Source: Microcoleus sp. FACHB-831 (GTDB lineage Bacteria > Cyanobacteriota > Cyanobacteriia > Cyanobacteriales > FACHB-T130). Taken from it: a DNA stretch of 64,000 nucleotides. The position numbers and the translations under genes were made by a program. Each line of letters begins with the position of its first letter. Within the stretch, counting starts at the first letter, position 1. Where the stretch lies: the NCBI RefSeq assembly GCF_014695585.1, contig NZ_JACJON010000035.1, positions 1 through 64,000 of the forward strand, in the 5' to 3' direction. The notes under the pieces were generated by a model. The model was given only the letters and a program-made list of their open reading frames with translations. It ran no database searches and was not told the DNA's origin. Positions 26,825 through 36,098 of this stretch are shown piece after piece.

Positions 26825-27838
26825 TTAAGGCGAAACATCTATTTTGCCAGTCATTATATCTTCTTTAATGGAGTTAACTAATTTTTCTTCTTCTGGTGTT
26901 AGCGACCCATAAAAAGGAGCGAAGTCTTGCACTCCCTCTAGCAGACCAAACTTGTACTGCTTGCCCTCCCATCTTCCTTGCTGTACCAAAGTCGCTCCCT
27001 CCAACAATAACATTGGCACTTGCTGCACAACGCTTGTGAGGATACTATTTGAAGTCGGTTTTTCCTTATCCAAACCCTCTATAGCGTGCAGACAGCGAAT
27101 TACATAAACTTCCTTGTTTTGGGCAGCTACTTTAACAACACCTGCATTACCTCTATCGGCATCTACCATTAAAACATCAGCACCAGCACTAACTTTCTTG
27201 CTGGCAATCTGTATTGCTTTGTCTTCGTCTGACCAACTGTTAAGCCACTCGATCGAAACTTGGCTCCCCGGTTTAGTTTCCTGGACTCCCCGTTTAAATA
27301 AGTTAGCCTCTTCTTGCAAAATTGGATATGGTTGACCTCCAATATAAGTAACTTTATTAGTTTTTGTTTTGAGTGCTGCAACGACGCCAGCTAGATAACC
27401 TACTTCGCCGCTGCGGAATGCCAAAGCTCCTACGTTTCTATTGTCACCTGCATAGCCGCTTACTATGGCAAATTTAATGCGAGGAAAATCTTTGGTTACT
27501 TCTAGGGCTGCATCTAAAAAATTATTTCCATGACTGATGATAAAATCAAAATTTTTATTTGCATACTGCCGGAAAAGCCTAGAAGCATCGGCAACGGCTA
27601 CGTCAGCACTGTAAGCCACCTCTGCTCCAAGTTGTCTTTTAATTAACTTCATACCTTCGTAGCCGGATTGATTCCAGCCTCTATCGTTTATTGATCCAGG
27701 GAAAAGTATGGCTACTTTAAAAGCACCTGCACTTTCAGGTTTAGATGTGGGTGATGTACTCTCGCGTACTATATTGCAACCTATTAATATTAAGGTTAAA
27801 ATTATTACAATTAGTTTCTTGAGAAAACGCAAATACAT
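26825..27838 (-). CDS. BMP-family (PnrA-like) substrate-binding lipoprotein
   Basis: 337 residues. A signal peptide with a lipobox (LILIGC, Cys about 21) anchors it to the periplasmic face. The mature part has the BMP pattern VAILFPGSINDRGWNQSGYEGM, DFIISHGNNFLDAA, VGALAFRSGEVGYLAGVVAAL and DVLMVDADRGNAGV. Known: this family binds purine nucleosides (PnrA) or acts as regulatory lipoproteins (Med, KinD-associated). No permease or ATPase gene is nearby; instead a Cache-domain kinase gene follows at 81 bp. That favours a sensory co-receptor over a transporter, which is inference. Confidence 0.9.
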   Translation of the reverse strand: MYLRFLKKLIVIILTLILIGCNIVRESTSPTSKPESAGAFKVAILFPGSINDRGWNQSGYEGMKLIKRQLGAEVAYSADVAVADASRLFRQYANKNFDFIISHGNNFLDAALEVTKDFPRIKFAIVSGYAGDNRNVGALAFRSGEVGYLAGVVAALKTKTNKVTYIGGQPYPILQEEANLFKRGVQETKPGSQVSIEWLNSWSDEDKAIQIASKKVSAGADVLMVDADRGNAGVVKVAAQNKEVYVIRCLHAIEGLDKEKPTSNSILTSVVQQVPMLLLEGATLVQQGRWEGKQYKFGLLEGVQDFAPFYGSLTPEEEKLVNSIKEDIMTGKIDVSP

Positions 27839-27859
27839 AATTTTATTTAGTTAAAATAA

Positions 27860-27877
27860 CCCGCCATATGTGGCGGG
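27860..27877 (-). terminator. Hairpin terminator between small membrane gene and BMP gene
   Basis: CCCGCCA-TATG-TGGCGGG is a perfect 7-bp GC stem. On the minus strand it is followed by TTATTTTAAC, a moderate T-tract. It lies downstream of the 36-residue gene and just upstream of the BMP start, so it probably ends the small transcript. Confidence 0.6.
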
Positions 27878-27940
27878 CTAATTAAGTTAAAAACCCCCTT
27901 TCTCTAACAAAAAGGGTTTCTAATGTTGTGTGCTTCGTGG

Positions 27941-28051
27941 CTAGCCGCTAAAGCCCACCAGAAATACGGCGAGCGCTCCCGCTAATGCTACCATTGACAG
28001 CACGAACCCCGCGTTTGGGCTGCCCTTCCAAGAATAGTCTTTGTCTTTCAT
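27941..28051 (-). CDS. 36-residue single-span membrane protein
   Basis: A short frame, MKDKDYSWKGSPNAGFVLSM followed by VALAGALAVFLVGFSG and TAG. AAGGAA lies 6 nt before ATG, an excellent ribosome site. A charged hydrophilic head of about 13 residues precedes one membrane helix, the architecture of small photosystem, cytochrome b6f and NDH-1 subunits. I cannot assign it to a named subunit. A hairpin terminator follows at 27860. Downstream on the same strand is the BMP gene; upstream is the divergent multi-PAS kinase. Codon choice and the hydrophobic pattern make a chance frame unlikely. Confidence 0.7.
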   Translation of the reverse strand: MKDKDYSWKGSPNAGFVLSMVALAGALAVFLVGFSG

Positions 28052-28456
28052 GTCAAGTTCCTTTTTATTAAATTTCTATTTTCTATTTTTACATTTTTTA
28101 ATAAAATTTCAAGCTTAGTAATTGGTGGGTGCGATCGCGAGCGCACCTAAGAAAAGCGCGTGCGGGGCTTTGAATTATCAGATACATCGGTAGATAGATA
28201 CTATCAACCCTTATTTGATTTATAATTTATCTCTAAACGCAGATAAAAAACAATTATAAAAATGCTACCTGGGCACCAAAGGCAAATTGCAGAGGCGAGG
28301 GGCTTTGAGCGGCTTATATGCTGCAAGTAATACAGGAAAATTACCCCGGAGGCTGCGGCAAAAAGATTGAGAAAAACCCCGCTCCCGATTGGCGCTCGCG
28401 GCTTCGTTTGCTCAAGGCTCTGTAGTTTCTAGTTGAGAATACTGCCTCAATCGCCC
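28052..28456. other. Divergent promoter region, no gene seen
   Basis: About 400 bp between the minus-strand 36-residue gene and the plus-strand hybrid kinase. AT-rich on the left with CTTTTTATTAAATTTC near the small gene, GC-rich on the right. Both promoters must lie here. I see no protein frame or strong hairpin worth calling. Confidence 0.5.
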
Positions 28457-31400
28457 ATGCGTAGTTCTAACAACGTCACAGCAAGTTCATCTAGAGCCAG
28501 CATTTGGCAGCTTCTTAGAAGCCCGCTGATTACTGTACTAACGCTGCTGGGAATTGAACTGGTATCTAGAACAGTATTCCCCATTCCCAACCCCGGCCCT
28601 ATTTACATCACGGCGGTTGTTTATTGTGCCTTTAGCGGTGGTTTGCGATCGGGGCTGATTAGCGCTGCCATTACGCTGGTTTATGCAGTCTATTTCTTAT
28701 CTACTCCCGGCACCCTGTTTCAATATACCCCTGACAGCCTTCAGCGGTTAATAGTACTGCTGGTGACAACACCAGCGATCGCCTTGATGGTGGGGATTTT
28801 AAAACGCCGTAACGAACTCCGCGAACAGGTAGCGCGGAATGAGGCGATCGCCAGCGAACATAAACTCCGTGAATTTATTCAGGGACTTGACGCCATAGTT
28901 TGGGAAAGAAACCCAGCCACCAGCGAATTTACCTTTGTCAGCCAGCGAGCGGTTGAAATACTTGGTTATCCCATAAAACAGTGGCTAGAAGAACCGAATT
29001 TTTGGCAGAACCACATCCATCCAGAAGATCGCGATCGCGCCACCGCCCTGTATCAGCAAGCAATATTAAACAGAGGGCGAAGTGACATTGAGTTCCGCTT
29101 CATCGCTGCTGACAATGGAGTAGTCTGGCTGCGCGACAGAATGAATGTAGTGCAGGATTCCTCTGGTTGCTTGCAACAAATTAGCGGTCTGATGGTGGAC
29201 ATTACCGAACGCAAGCAGGTGAAAGCGGCACTAGAGGAAAGCGAAGAGCGGCTGAAATTAGCCCTAGAAGCGGCGAGTATGGGAACTTGGGACTGGAATA
29301 TGACTACCAACAGCGTTGCGTGGTCTAAGAAGCAAGAAATGCTATTTGGCCTTACTCCAGGTACATTCGACGGAACCTTCCAAGCAGTAATCGAGTGCAT
29401 TCATCCTGAAAATCGGGAGCTTTGGAACCAATCACTGACACGCGCCTTGGAGGAAAAAACAGACTACAAAGATGAATTTCGCGTAGTTTGGCCTGACGGA
29501 AGCATCCACTGGATTGCAGCGCAAGGGCAATTTTTTTACGACGAAACAGGTCGTGCAATTCGCATGATTGGTGTGTGTATGGACATAAGCGATCGCAAAC
29601 AAAGCGAACAGGCTATCCAAGTTCAAGAAACCCGTTTCCGCAAGCTGTTCGAGCAGTCCCCCTTAAGCATCCAGATTCTTTCACCAGATGGACGGACGCT
29701 ACAAGTCAACCAAGCTTGGCAAGAACTTTGGGATCTGACTCTTGAAGAAATCCCCAACTACAACATATTGCAGGATGAGCAGTTGGTAGTTAAGGGAATA
29801 ATGCCCTATATCAAGAAAGCCTTTGCTGGGGAAGCATCGGCTATTCCTGCGAACGAGTACGAACCCACGCCAACTACTCGCAAACACCGCTCTCGCTGGG
29901 TGCAGGCTTTCATCTACCCCGTTAAAGATGACGCTGGAAACATCCGCGAAGTGGTACTAACTCACGAGGATATCACCGAGCGCAAGCAAGCAGAGGAAGT
30001 AGAAGCGCGATTAATCGCATCTCTACAAGAAAGCGAACAAAGATTTCGTCTCATGGCAGATACAGCCCCCATACTGCTATGGATGTCTGGCCTAGATAAG
30101 CTCTGTTATTACTTCAATAAAGTCTGGCTGGACTTTACGGGAAGGACTTTGGAACAAGAGATGGGCAACGGCTGGGCGGAAAACGTCCATCCTGAAGATT
30201 TTCAGCGTTGTTTAGACACATACGTGAATGCGTTTGATGTCCGCCAAGAGTTCCACATGGAATACAGAATGAAACGGTTTGATGGCGAGTATCGCTGGAT
30301 TTGGGATAAGGGCGTTCCCCGGTTTAATCCAGATGGTAGCTTTGTGGGTTATATCGGCTCGTGTATAGACATCAGCGATCGCAAAGCGGCTGAGGAAGAA
30401 GCACAAAATGCAAACAAGCAAATTACAAATATCCTCGAAAGCATTACCGATGCTTTTGTTAGCTCCGATATCGATTGGCGATTCACTTATGCGAACCCCC
30501 AAGCAGAGAAGCTTTTAGCCAAAACGCGCCACGAGCTTAATGGTTGTAATATCTGGGAAGTTTTTCCCGCATTAACCGATTCACAAGCTTATGCCCTAGC
30601 GCACAAAGCTTTAGCAGAACAGGTGACTCTAGAGTGTGAAGAGTTTTACCCCGAATTTGGCAAGTGGTTTGCAGTCCGCTTTTTTCCATCGTCGGATGGT
30701 CTATCAACTTACTTGCAGGACATCACCAGTCGCAAAGCCGCTGAAGATGCTTTGCGCCAGTGGGCGACAGAACTACAGAATCAGCAAGCATGGCTTGAAG
30801 ATGTGATGAACCTTCTGCCTTCACCGATACTGCTGATTGAGCCTGGAACGGCGCGGGTGACTTTCGCCAATAGAGCCGCTGACGAGCTGGCTGGGGGCAC
30901 ATTTCCCCGGGATAAACCGGGGGAAGAGTACCACACTATTTATTACTGCACTGATGCTAAAGGCGATCGCATCCCCGATTCGCAGATGCCTGGGGTGCGG
31001 GTGGCTCGTGGCGAACGCTTGCACGGGTTTGAGATGAACTGGCACACGCCTGAAGGCATACGCCCGCTGATCGTATTTGCCGATACTCTTCCGGGGATGC
31101 ACGGTCATGAAGCTACTTGTGCATTGATATTCCAAGATATTAAGGAACTCAAGAACGCGGAAGAAGCGCTGAGGCAACAGGCTGAAGAGTTAGCACAAGC
31201 GAATCGCATGAAAGACGAATTTCTAGCCACACTTTCCCACGAACTGCGATCGCCCCTCAACGCTATCTTGGGATGGACTCAGCTACTCCGCTCTCGTAAG
31301 TTTAACGAAGCTAGTACGGCAAAGGCATTGGAGACAATAGAGCGCAATGCCAGGGCACAAACGCAGCTTATTGAAGATTTGCTAGATGTCTCGCGGATTA

Positions 31401-32344
31401 TTACAGGCAAACTCCGCCTTACCGTGCGTCCCGTCGAACTTGTTTCAGTCATTGAGGCAGCCGTCGATACCGTGCGCCCAGCCGCTGATGCTAAAGCCAT
31501 TCAACTCCAGACCATTGTTAACCCTTCGGCGGGGCTGATTTCGGGCGATTCAGACCGCTTGCAACAGGTAGTTTGGAATTTGCTCACAAATGCGATCAAG
31601 TTTACGCCCCGCGGAGGCGGGGTTATAGTTCGCCTCAACCCTGGTAAATTGCACCTTGAAATTGCCGTAAGCGATACTGGCCAGGGTATTAGTGCTGATT
31701 TTCTGCCTTATGTGTTCGAGCGCTTTCGCCAAGCGGATAGCTCGATTACTAGATCTTATGGGGGACTGGGGCTTGGGTTAGCGCTTGTGCGACATATTGT
31801 GGAACTGCATGGCGGGACTGTGAGAGCAGAAAGTCCGGGGGAAGGACTTGGGGCAACTTTTACCGTAAAGCTGCCGCTTCTGGTTGCGCGATTGGAGACA
31901 ACTCAGGAAGAACCGATGCATCCTACGGCTGGTAAGGCAGCAGCCTTAGACAATCTCCCGTCACTAGAAGGTTTGCGGGTGGTTGTCGCAGACGATGAAA
32001 CTGATGCGCGATTCTTTCTCAGCACGGTTCTGGAACAGTGCGGGGCGACTGTGACGGCGGTATCATCTGCAAGCGAGGCACTCGAAGCGGTGCAAGAGTT
32101 GAAACCAGATGTTTTGGTGAGCGATATTGGGATGCCAAATGAGGACGGTTACTCATTGATTCGCAAGGTGCGATCGCTTCCACCAGAGCAAGGGGGGCGA
32201 ATTCCGGCGGCGGCGCTGACTGCATACGCCAGACCCGAAGACCGGACGCGATCGCTACAAGCAGGTTTCCAGATACATTTGCCTAAGCCCGTTGAGCCAG
32301 CTGAACTAGCTACTGTAGTTGCAAGTCTTGCTGGAAGGATCTAA
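28457..32344 (+). CDS. Membrane multi-PAS hybrid histidine kinase
   Basis: 1295 residues from ATG 28457; a TTG eight codons earlier is possible but has no ribosome site. Residues about 10-115 are several membrane helices (VYCAFSGGLRSGLISAAITL), like DUF4118/MASE-type sensor regions. Then six PAS segments, most ending in the PAC pattern DITERKQ or DISDRKQ, fill about 130-910. HisKA has SHELRSPLNAILGWTQLL, HATPase has GLGLGLALVRHIVELHGG, and a C-terminal REC has the phospho-Asp in LVSDIGMPNEDGY and the switch Lys in LPKPVEP. It is the only plus-strand member of the two-component island. Confidence 0.93.
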   Translation: MRSSNNVTASSSRASIWQLLRSPLITVLTLLGIELVSRTVFPIPNPGPIYITAVVYCAFSGGLRSGLISAAITLVYAVYFLSTPGTLFQYTPDSLQRLIVLLVTTPAIALMVGILKRRNELREQVARNEAIASEHKLREFIQGLDAIVWERNPATSEFTFVSQRAVEILGYPIKQWLEEPNFWQNHIHPEDRDRATALYQQAILNRGRSDIEFRFIAADNGVVWLRDRMNVVQDSSGCLQQISGLMVDITERKQVKAALEESEERLKLALEAASMGTWDWNMTTNSVAWSKKQEMLFGLTPGTFDGTFQAVIECIHPENRELWNQSLTRALEEKTDYKDEFRVVWPDGSIHWIAAQGQFFYDETGRAIRMIGVCMDISDRKQSEQAIQVQETRFRKLFEQSPLSIQILSPDGRTLQVNQAWQELWDLTLEEIPNYNILQDEQLVVKGIMPYIKKAFAGEASAIPANEYEPTPTTRKHRSRWVQAFIYPVKDDAGNIREVVLTHEDITERKQAEEVEARLIASLQESEQRFRLMADTAPILLWMSGLDKLCYYFNKVWLDFTGRTLEQEMGNGWAENVHPEDFQRCLDTYVNAFDVRQEFHMEYRMKRFDGEYRWIWDKGVPRFNPDGSFVGYIGSCIDISDRKAAEEEAQNANKQITNILESITDAFVSSDIDWRFTYANPQAEKLLAKTRHELNGCNIWEVFPALTDSQAYALAHKALAEQVTLECEEFYPEFGKWFAVRFFPSSDGLSTYLQDITSRKAAEDALRQWATELQNQQAWLEDVMNLLPSPILLIEPGTARVTFANRAADELAGGTFPRDKPGEEYHTIYYCTDAKGDRIPDSQMPGVRVARGERLHGFEMNWHTPEGIRPLIVFADTLPGMHGHEATCALIFQDIKELKNAEEALRQQAEELAQANRMKDEFLATLSHELRSPLNAILGWTQLLRSRKFNEASTAKALETIERNARAQTQLIEDLLDVSRIITGKLRLTVRPVELVSVIEAAVDTVRPAADAKAIQLQTIVNPSAGLISGDSDRLQQVVWNLLTNAIKFTPRGGGVIVRLNPGKLHLEIAVSDTGQGISADFLPYVFERFRQADSSITRSYGGLGLGLALVRHIVELHGGTVRAESPGEGLGATFTVKLPLLVARLETTQEEPMHPTAGKAAALDNLPSLEGLRVVVADDETDARFFLSTVLEQCGATVTAVSSASEALEAVQELKPDVLVSDIGMPNEDGYSLIRKVRSLPPEQGGRIPAAALTAYARPEDRTRSLQAGFQIHLPKPVEPAELATVVASLAGRI

Positions 32345-32706
32345 CAAACCCTGTCCCATAGCGCTCTTCCATCACTAAGGGCAGAAGAAAATAAGAAATC
32401 CTGAGAATATACGGTGTCCAGAATCGCACCTCGCATTCGATTCATCAGGGCAATTAATGTGGAAAAGCTAATAGATAAATGTGAAATGGGAAAAATCTTA
32501 AGCCAAGGTTTCAGTAAATTAAAAAATTGGTAAGTTTGGATGACTAGGCGTAAATTATTGAGTAGATTTGGCCATCCCCGATCCTCGTTCCACCAATTAT
32601 GATCGTGAAATTTAGCAACAACTGGATCTATTGGTTAGTTGATGTATTTACCCTGAGTATGATTCAAAACTTGAGCATGAAGACTACCCATGAGATATGC
32701 ACTCAT
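32341..32706 (-). pseudogene. Interrupted gene of unknown family
   Basis: A minus-strand frame begins at ATG 32706 with GAGGAG 5 nt upstream, reads MSAYLMGSLHAQVLNHTQGK and hits TAA at 32637-32635. The same frame continues open for nearly 100 codons, with HDHNWWNEDRGWPNLLNNLR and LKPWLKIFPISHLSISFSTL, to TAG at 32341. The second part has no own start with a ribosome site. The product is aromatic and hydrophobic, perhaps membrane-attached. It looks like one gene broken by a single nonsense change. The last bases overlap the stop of the opposing kinase gene. Confidence 0.45.
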
Positions 32707-32819
32707 GCAATCTCCTCTCATACCAATCCCATCTCTGTCAATTAACCTTGCTGAATCCTTACGGAATTTTTTACTTAAAATTTTAATAATAAGTAAAAAT
32801 AAAAAGCTGTGTTTTGTCT

Positions 32820-35750
32820 CTAGTTGTCCGATTTTGTCCTAAGTACTGAGTGTAGAGTTCTCAGCAATTCTTGTGCTGTGTAAGGCTTAGAAACAAAAGC
32901 TTTAACACCTGCATCCATAGCTACACCAACTCGTTCGTTTGAAGCCAATCCGCTGACAGCAATAATATTGACAAGGGGGTTAAGTTTTTTCAATATCGGG
33001 ATAGTTTTTAAACCATCCATAGATGGCATCATCATATCCATCAAGACTACACTAATCTCTTTTTTATGCTGTACATACTGTGCGATCGCCTCAATCCCGT
33101 CATTCGCAACTAAAACCTTATACCCATATGTTTCTAGGGCAGCTTTAGTAACGTCACGAATTGCCACTTCATCATCCACAACCAGAATTAGTTCTCCACG
33201 CCCTGGAGGTAGTTCAACCTCTTCTGCTTGCCGCGTTTCAGTTTCTTGCACCGCTGGTAAATACACTTTAAATTGGGTTCCTTGTCCGACCTCGCTGCAC
33301 ACATTGATGAAACCACCGTGCTTTTTGATGATGCCATGCACCGTTGAAAGACCAAGCCCCGTCCCTTTTCCTAATTCTTTAGTTGTAAAAAATGGCTCGA
33401 AAATTCTATCCAATAGTTGACGCGGAATACCAGTTCCCGTATCAGAAATAGTAATTACAACATAAGGGCCAACTTGGGCATCAAGATTCATCTGGGTATA
33501 ATTTTCATCAATCACAAGATTTTCGGCAGCAATACTAAGGGTACCCCCATTTACCATTGCATCGCGAGCATTGACAGCAAGATTCATTAATACCTGATGC
33601 AGTTGGGTAGCATCCGCACACACAGACCAAAGATCGGATTCGATGTTCATACAAACATCGATAGATTTAGGAAAGGTCTGGTAAGCAATTTGCCTGATTT
33701 CCAACAGCAGGTGTCTAACTTGAAGCTTCGTTTGCTTACCTTCGGTTCTGCGTGCAAACGAGAGCATTTGCTTGACCAATGCAGCTCCTCGTTTAGCAGT
33801 AGTTTCCTGCATTTTAAGCAGCCGTTGAGTTGCCTCGTCGGCATTGGGGAGCTTTAGCTGTAGCAGTTGGGAGACCGCCAGAATTGGCGTTAGCATATTG
33901 TTCAAATCATGGGCAATGCCGCTAGCTAGCGTACCAAGACTCTCCAGCCGCTGAACGTGGAGAAATTGCCGTTCTAGTTGTTTCTTTTGCGTAATATCAG
34001 TATTAACAACAAGGATAGATTTTGGTTGCCCTTGTTCATCGCGCATGAGCGTGCAGCGGCTTTCAACAATAATTTCTTTGCCATCCTTAGTAACTTGATT
34101 TAGCTCACCCTGCCACTTACCTGTCTCAGTAACAGTTTTTTCTATATCATCTAGTTGAGGTGAAGCGTCCTGGTCTAAAAGCTCATTGACACTCATAGTA
34201 AGGGCTTCGGCTGCCTGCCAGCCGTACAACCGCTCTGCACCTTTATTCCAAAATAAGATTTGGTTATCGAGAGCCTGAACAAAAATTGCATCGGTAGTAA
34301 TGTCGAGCAGAGCTGCTTGTTCGCGAATTTTCTCCTCTGAGCGTTTACGTTCGCCGAGTTCGGTTTGAACCTGCTCGAAGAGTGTAGATTGCTGAATAGC
34401 GATCGCCAACTGTGTTGCTAAGTGCTGGAGCAAGTTAAGTTCCAATGCCTGCCACTGTCGTGGTTCCGAACAATGGTTAGCTACTAACAATCCCCATAAA
34501 TTTTCCCCTTGCACAATTGGTACCACCAAGTTAGCCCTAATCTGAAATCTAGCCAGTAGATCGAGGTGGCACTTGGATAAACCTGCGGTGTAAATATCCT
34601 CAGTAGCTTGGATACGACCCTGCGTGTAACGTTCGCGGCAACTAGCTTCTACAAAAAAGGAATCTTTAACTATTGTTCCCTGTATAGCCGACCAGGTAGA
34701 CGCTACAGATTCTACTGCAACTATGCCGCTCCAATCTGGCTCGAAGCGGTAAATAAACACGCGATCGGTCTGAAGAAAATGCCGTACTTCCGACACTGTA
34801 GTGCTAAGAATTTCCTCTACGTTCAACGAACGGCGGATACGTTGGGAAATTTCCGTCATCAGTCGCTCTCGCTCAACTTGCTGCCGCAATACCTCCTCTT
34901 GGCGGCGGCGATCGGCAAGTTCAGCCAACTGTTGAGTACGGCTCTGGCATTCAAACCTAACTTTCTCACGGTAGTTGCGGAAAAAGTTAGCCAATTCAGG
35001 CTCCTCAGCTAGTAAAGCACTGAGATTATCTTGCACTCGCTTATCTGCTTCATATGCAACTTCGGGGTGGGCTTCCATCCACACATGGCACGTTTTGACG
35101 TAAGCGATAAACGTGACTAGATTCTCGTAGTTCACAACCCCCAGCAGACGGCGTAGTTCAGAGCGACAATATTCAGAGCCGTCTCGTTGCATAGCAATGA
35201 ATATTGAACAGTAGAGTAGGCTTTCTTCAAGTATTGAGTTTGGCTCTGGCCACAATACCAGAAGTTCGGGTTGCTCTGCCAACCTTCTTAGGTGTTCATC
35301 AACATCCATTTCGATTGGGAGAGGTGCTTCAAGCAACTGCAAAACCTCTTTTGCATTTAGCCCCAAGGGGCGCAAGGTACAACTATGGCAGACCATACAA
35401 TAAGCTACTGCACAAAAGCGCGATAGGTATGCAGAAAGTTTTTCCTTGAATAGGGCTGGTAGCGGATTATTCACATACGCAGAAAGTGTTTGCTGCCATA
35501 AATTTTCCAATACCTGTGGAGTTTGTGCTGCTGGCTCGAAAAACGGGGGAATAAAACCAAATTTGGCCTCAATTTCTGCCCTAATTTGTTCGCTGTTTCG
35601 CCCTATAGTCATAGCAGAGCTAGGCTCGATTTCTTCATTAAATGCTTCGTGCATTTTCTTTCCATCCAGGTGGCAGTCAGTAGCATTCAGCGTCAACTCA
35701 GGTTTGGGACAAGGTGTAATCATAATAATTACTGGATTAACCAGCTTCAA
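32820..35750 (-). CDS. AhpD-like / GAF / PAS hybrid histidine kinase
   Basis: 976 residues, soluble. Residues about 50-260 form an all-helical AhpD/carboxymuconolactone-decarboxylase-like domain with the cysteine cluster YCMVCHSC (Cys118, Cys121, His122, Cys124) plus Cys113. A coiled coil follows (265-310), then GAF (310-460, with RFEPDWSGIVAVESV), PAS (475-590), an NtrB-type HisKA (GIAHDLNNMLTPIL), HATPase (GTGLGLSTVHGIIKKHGG) and REC (MDMMMPSMDGL, switch Lys in FVSKPYTAQE). The CxxC pair in an AhpD-type fold suggests redox sensing, which is inference. Two close starts exist, ATG 35750 and ATG 35723. Confidence 0.92.
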   Translation of the reverse strand: MKLVNPVIIMITPCPKPELTLNATDCHLDGKKMHEAFNEEIEPSSAMTIGRNSEQIRAEIEAKFGFIPPFFEPAAQTPQVLENLWQQTLSAYVNNPLPALFKEKLSAYLSRFCAVAYCMVCHSCTLRPLGLNAKEVLQLLEAPLPIEMDVDEHLRRLAEQPELLVLWPEPNSILEESLLYCSIFIAMQRDGSEYCRSELRRLLGVVNYENLVTFIAYVKTCHVWMEAHPEVAYEADKRVQDNLSALLAEEPELANFFRNYREKVRFECQSRTQQLAELADRRRQEEVLRQQVERERLMTEISQRIRRSLNVEEILSTTVSEVRHFLQTDRVFIYRFEPDWSGIVAVESVASTWSAIQGTIVKDSFFVEASCRERYTQGRIQATEDIYTAGLSKCHLDLLARFQIRANLVVPIVQGENLWGLLVANHCSEPRQWQALELNLLQHLATQLAIAIQQSTLFEQVQTELGERKRSEEKIREQAALLDITTDAIFVQALDNQILFWNKGAERLYGWQAAEALTMSVNELLDQDASPQLDDIEKTVTETGKWQGELNQVTKDGKEIIVESRCTLMRDEQGQPKSILVVNTDITQKKQLERQFLHVQRLESLGTLASGIAHDLNNMLTPILAVSQLLQLKLPNADEATQRLLKMQETTAKRGAALVKQMLSFARRTEGKQTKLQVRHLLLEIRQIAYQTFPKSIDVCMNIESDLWSVCADATQLHQVLMNLAVNARDAMVNGGTLSIAAENLVIDENYTQMNLDAQVGPYVVITISDTGTGIPRQLLDRIFEPFFTTKELGKGTGLGLSTVHGIIKKHGGFINVCSEVGQGTQFKVYLPAVQETETRQAEEVELPPGRGELILVVDDEVAIRDVTKAALETYGYKVLVANDGIEAIAQYVQHKKEISVVLMDMMMPSMDGLKTIPILKKLNPLVNIIAVSGLASNERVGVAMDAGVKAFVSKPYTAQELLRTLHSVLRTKSDN

Positions 35751-35828
35751 AATTTATGGTAATAATTCAAGAATCAAATAATCAATTTAAATTAGGCTAG
35801 CCTGTTTTAAGGTTGAAGATAAAGCAGC

Positions 35829-36020
35829 TTAGGGTTTAGATGCTGCCAAAGATAAAAATTGATTATTATATGGCTGGTGAGAGTGACGTAAAGATTTACG
35901 TTTTTCTATAAACAAATCTAAATTTGGCATTTCTTGCCAGCAGTTAGTACAGAACCAATAAATTTGGTGATGGCGAATATGGCGTAGCAGTTGATTGGAG
36001 CAGCAAGGGCAACTATTCAT
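35829..36020 (-). CDS. Small zinc-ribbon-like protein
   Basis: 63 residues from ATG 36020 (MNSCPCCSNQLLRHIRHHQI). Two CxxC pairs, CPCC and CTNC, 23 residues apart, can hold one zinc ion. The block YWFCTNCWQEMPNL is shared by a group of short cyanobacterial proteins I recall without a known function. A TTG six codons upstream is possible but lacks support. It lies between the phosphatase-like gene and the AhpD-domain kinase on the same strand, which hints at a role connected with that signalling cluster. Confidence 0.75.
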   Translation of the reverse strand: MNSCPCCSNQLLRHIRHHQIYWFCTNCWQEMPNLDLFIEKRKSLRHSHQPYNNQFLSLAASKP

Positions 36021-36098
36021 AGCTTTTAGGAACTCCAATTAGTAATTAAACAGTGTTCCAACAAGGTGCTTGAATGAAAGGAAAGCTCTTCCACCGCT

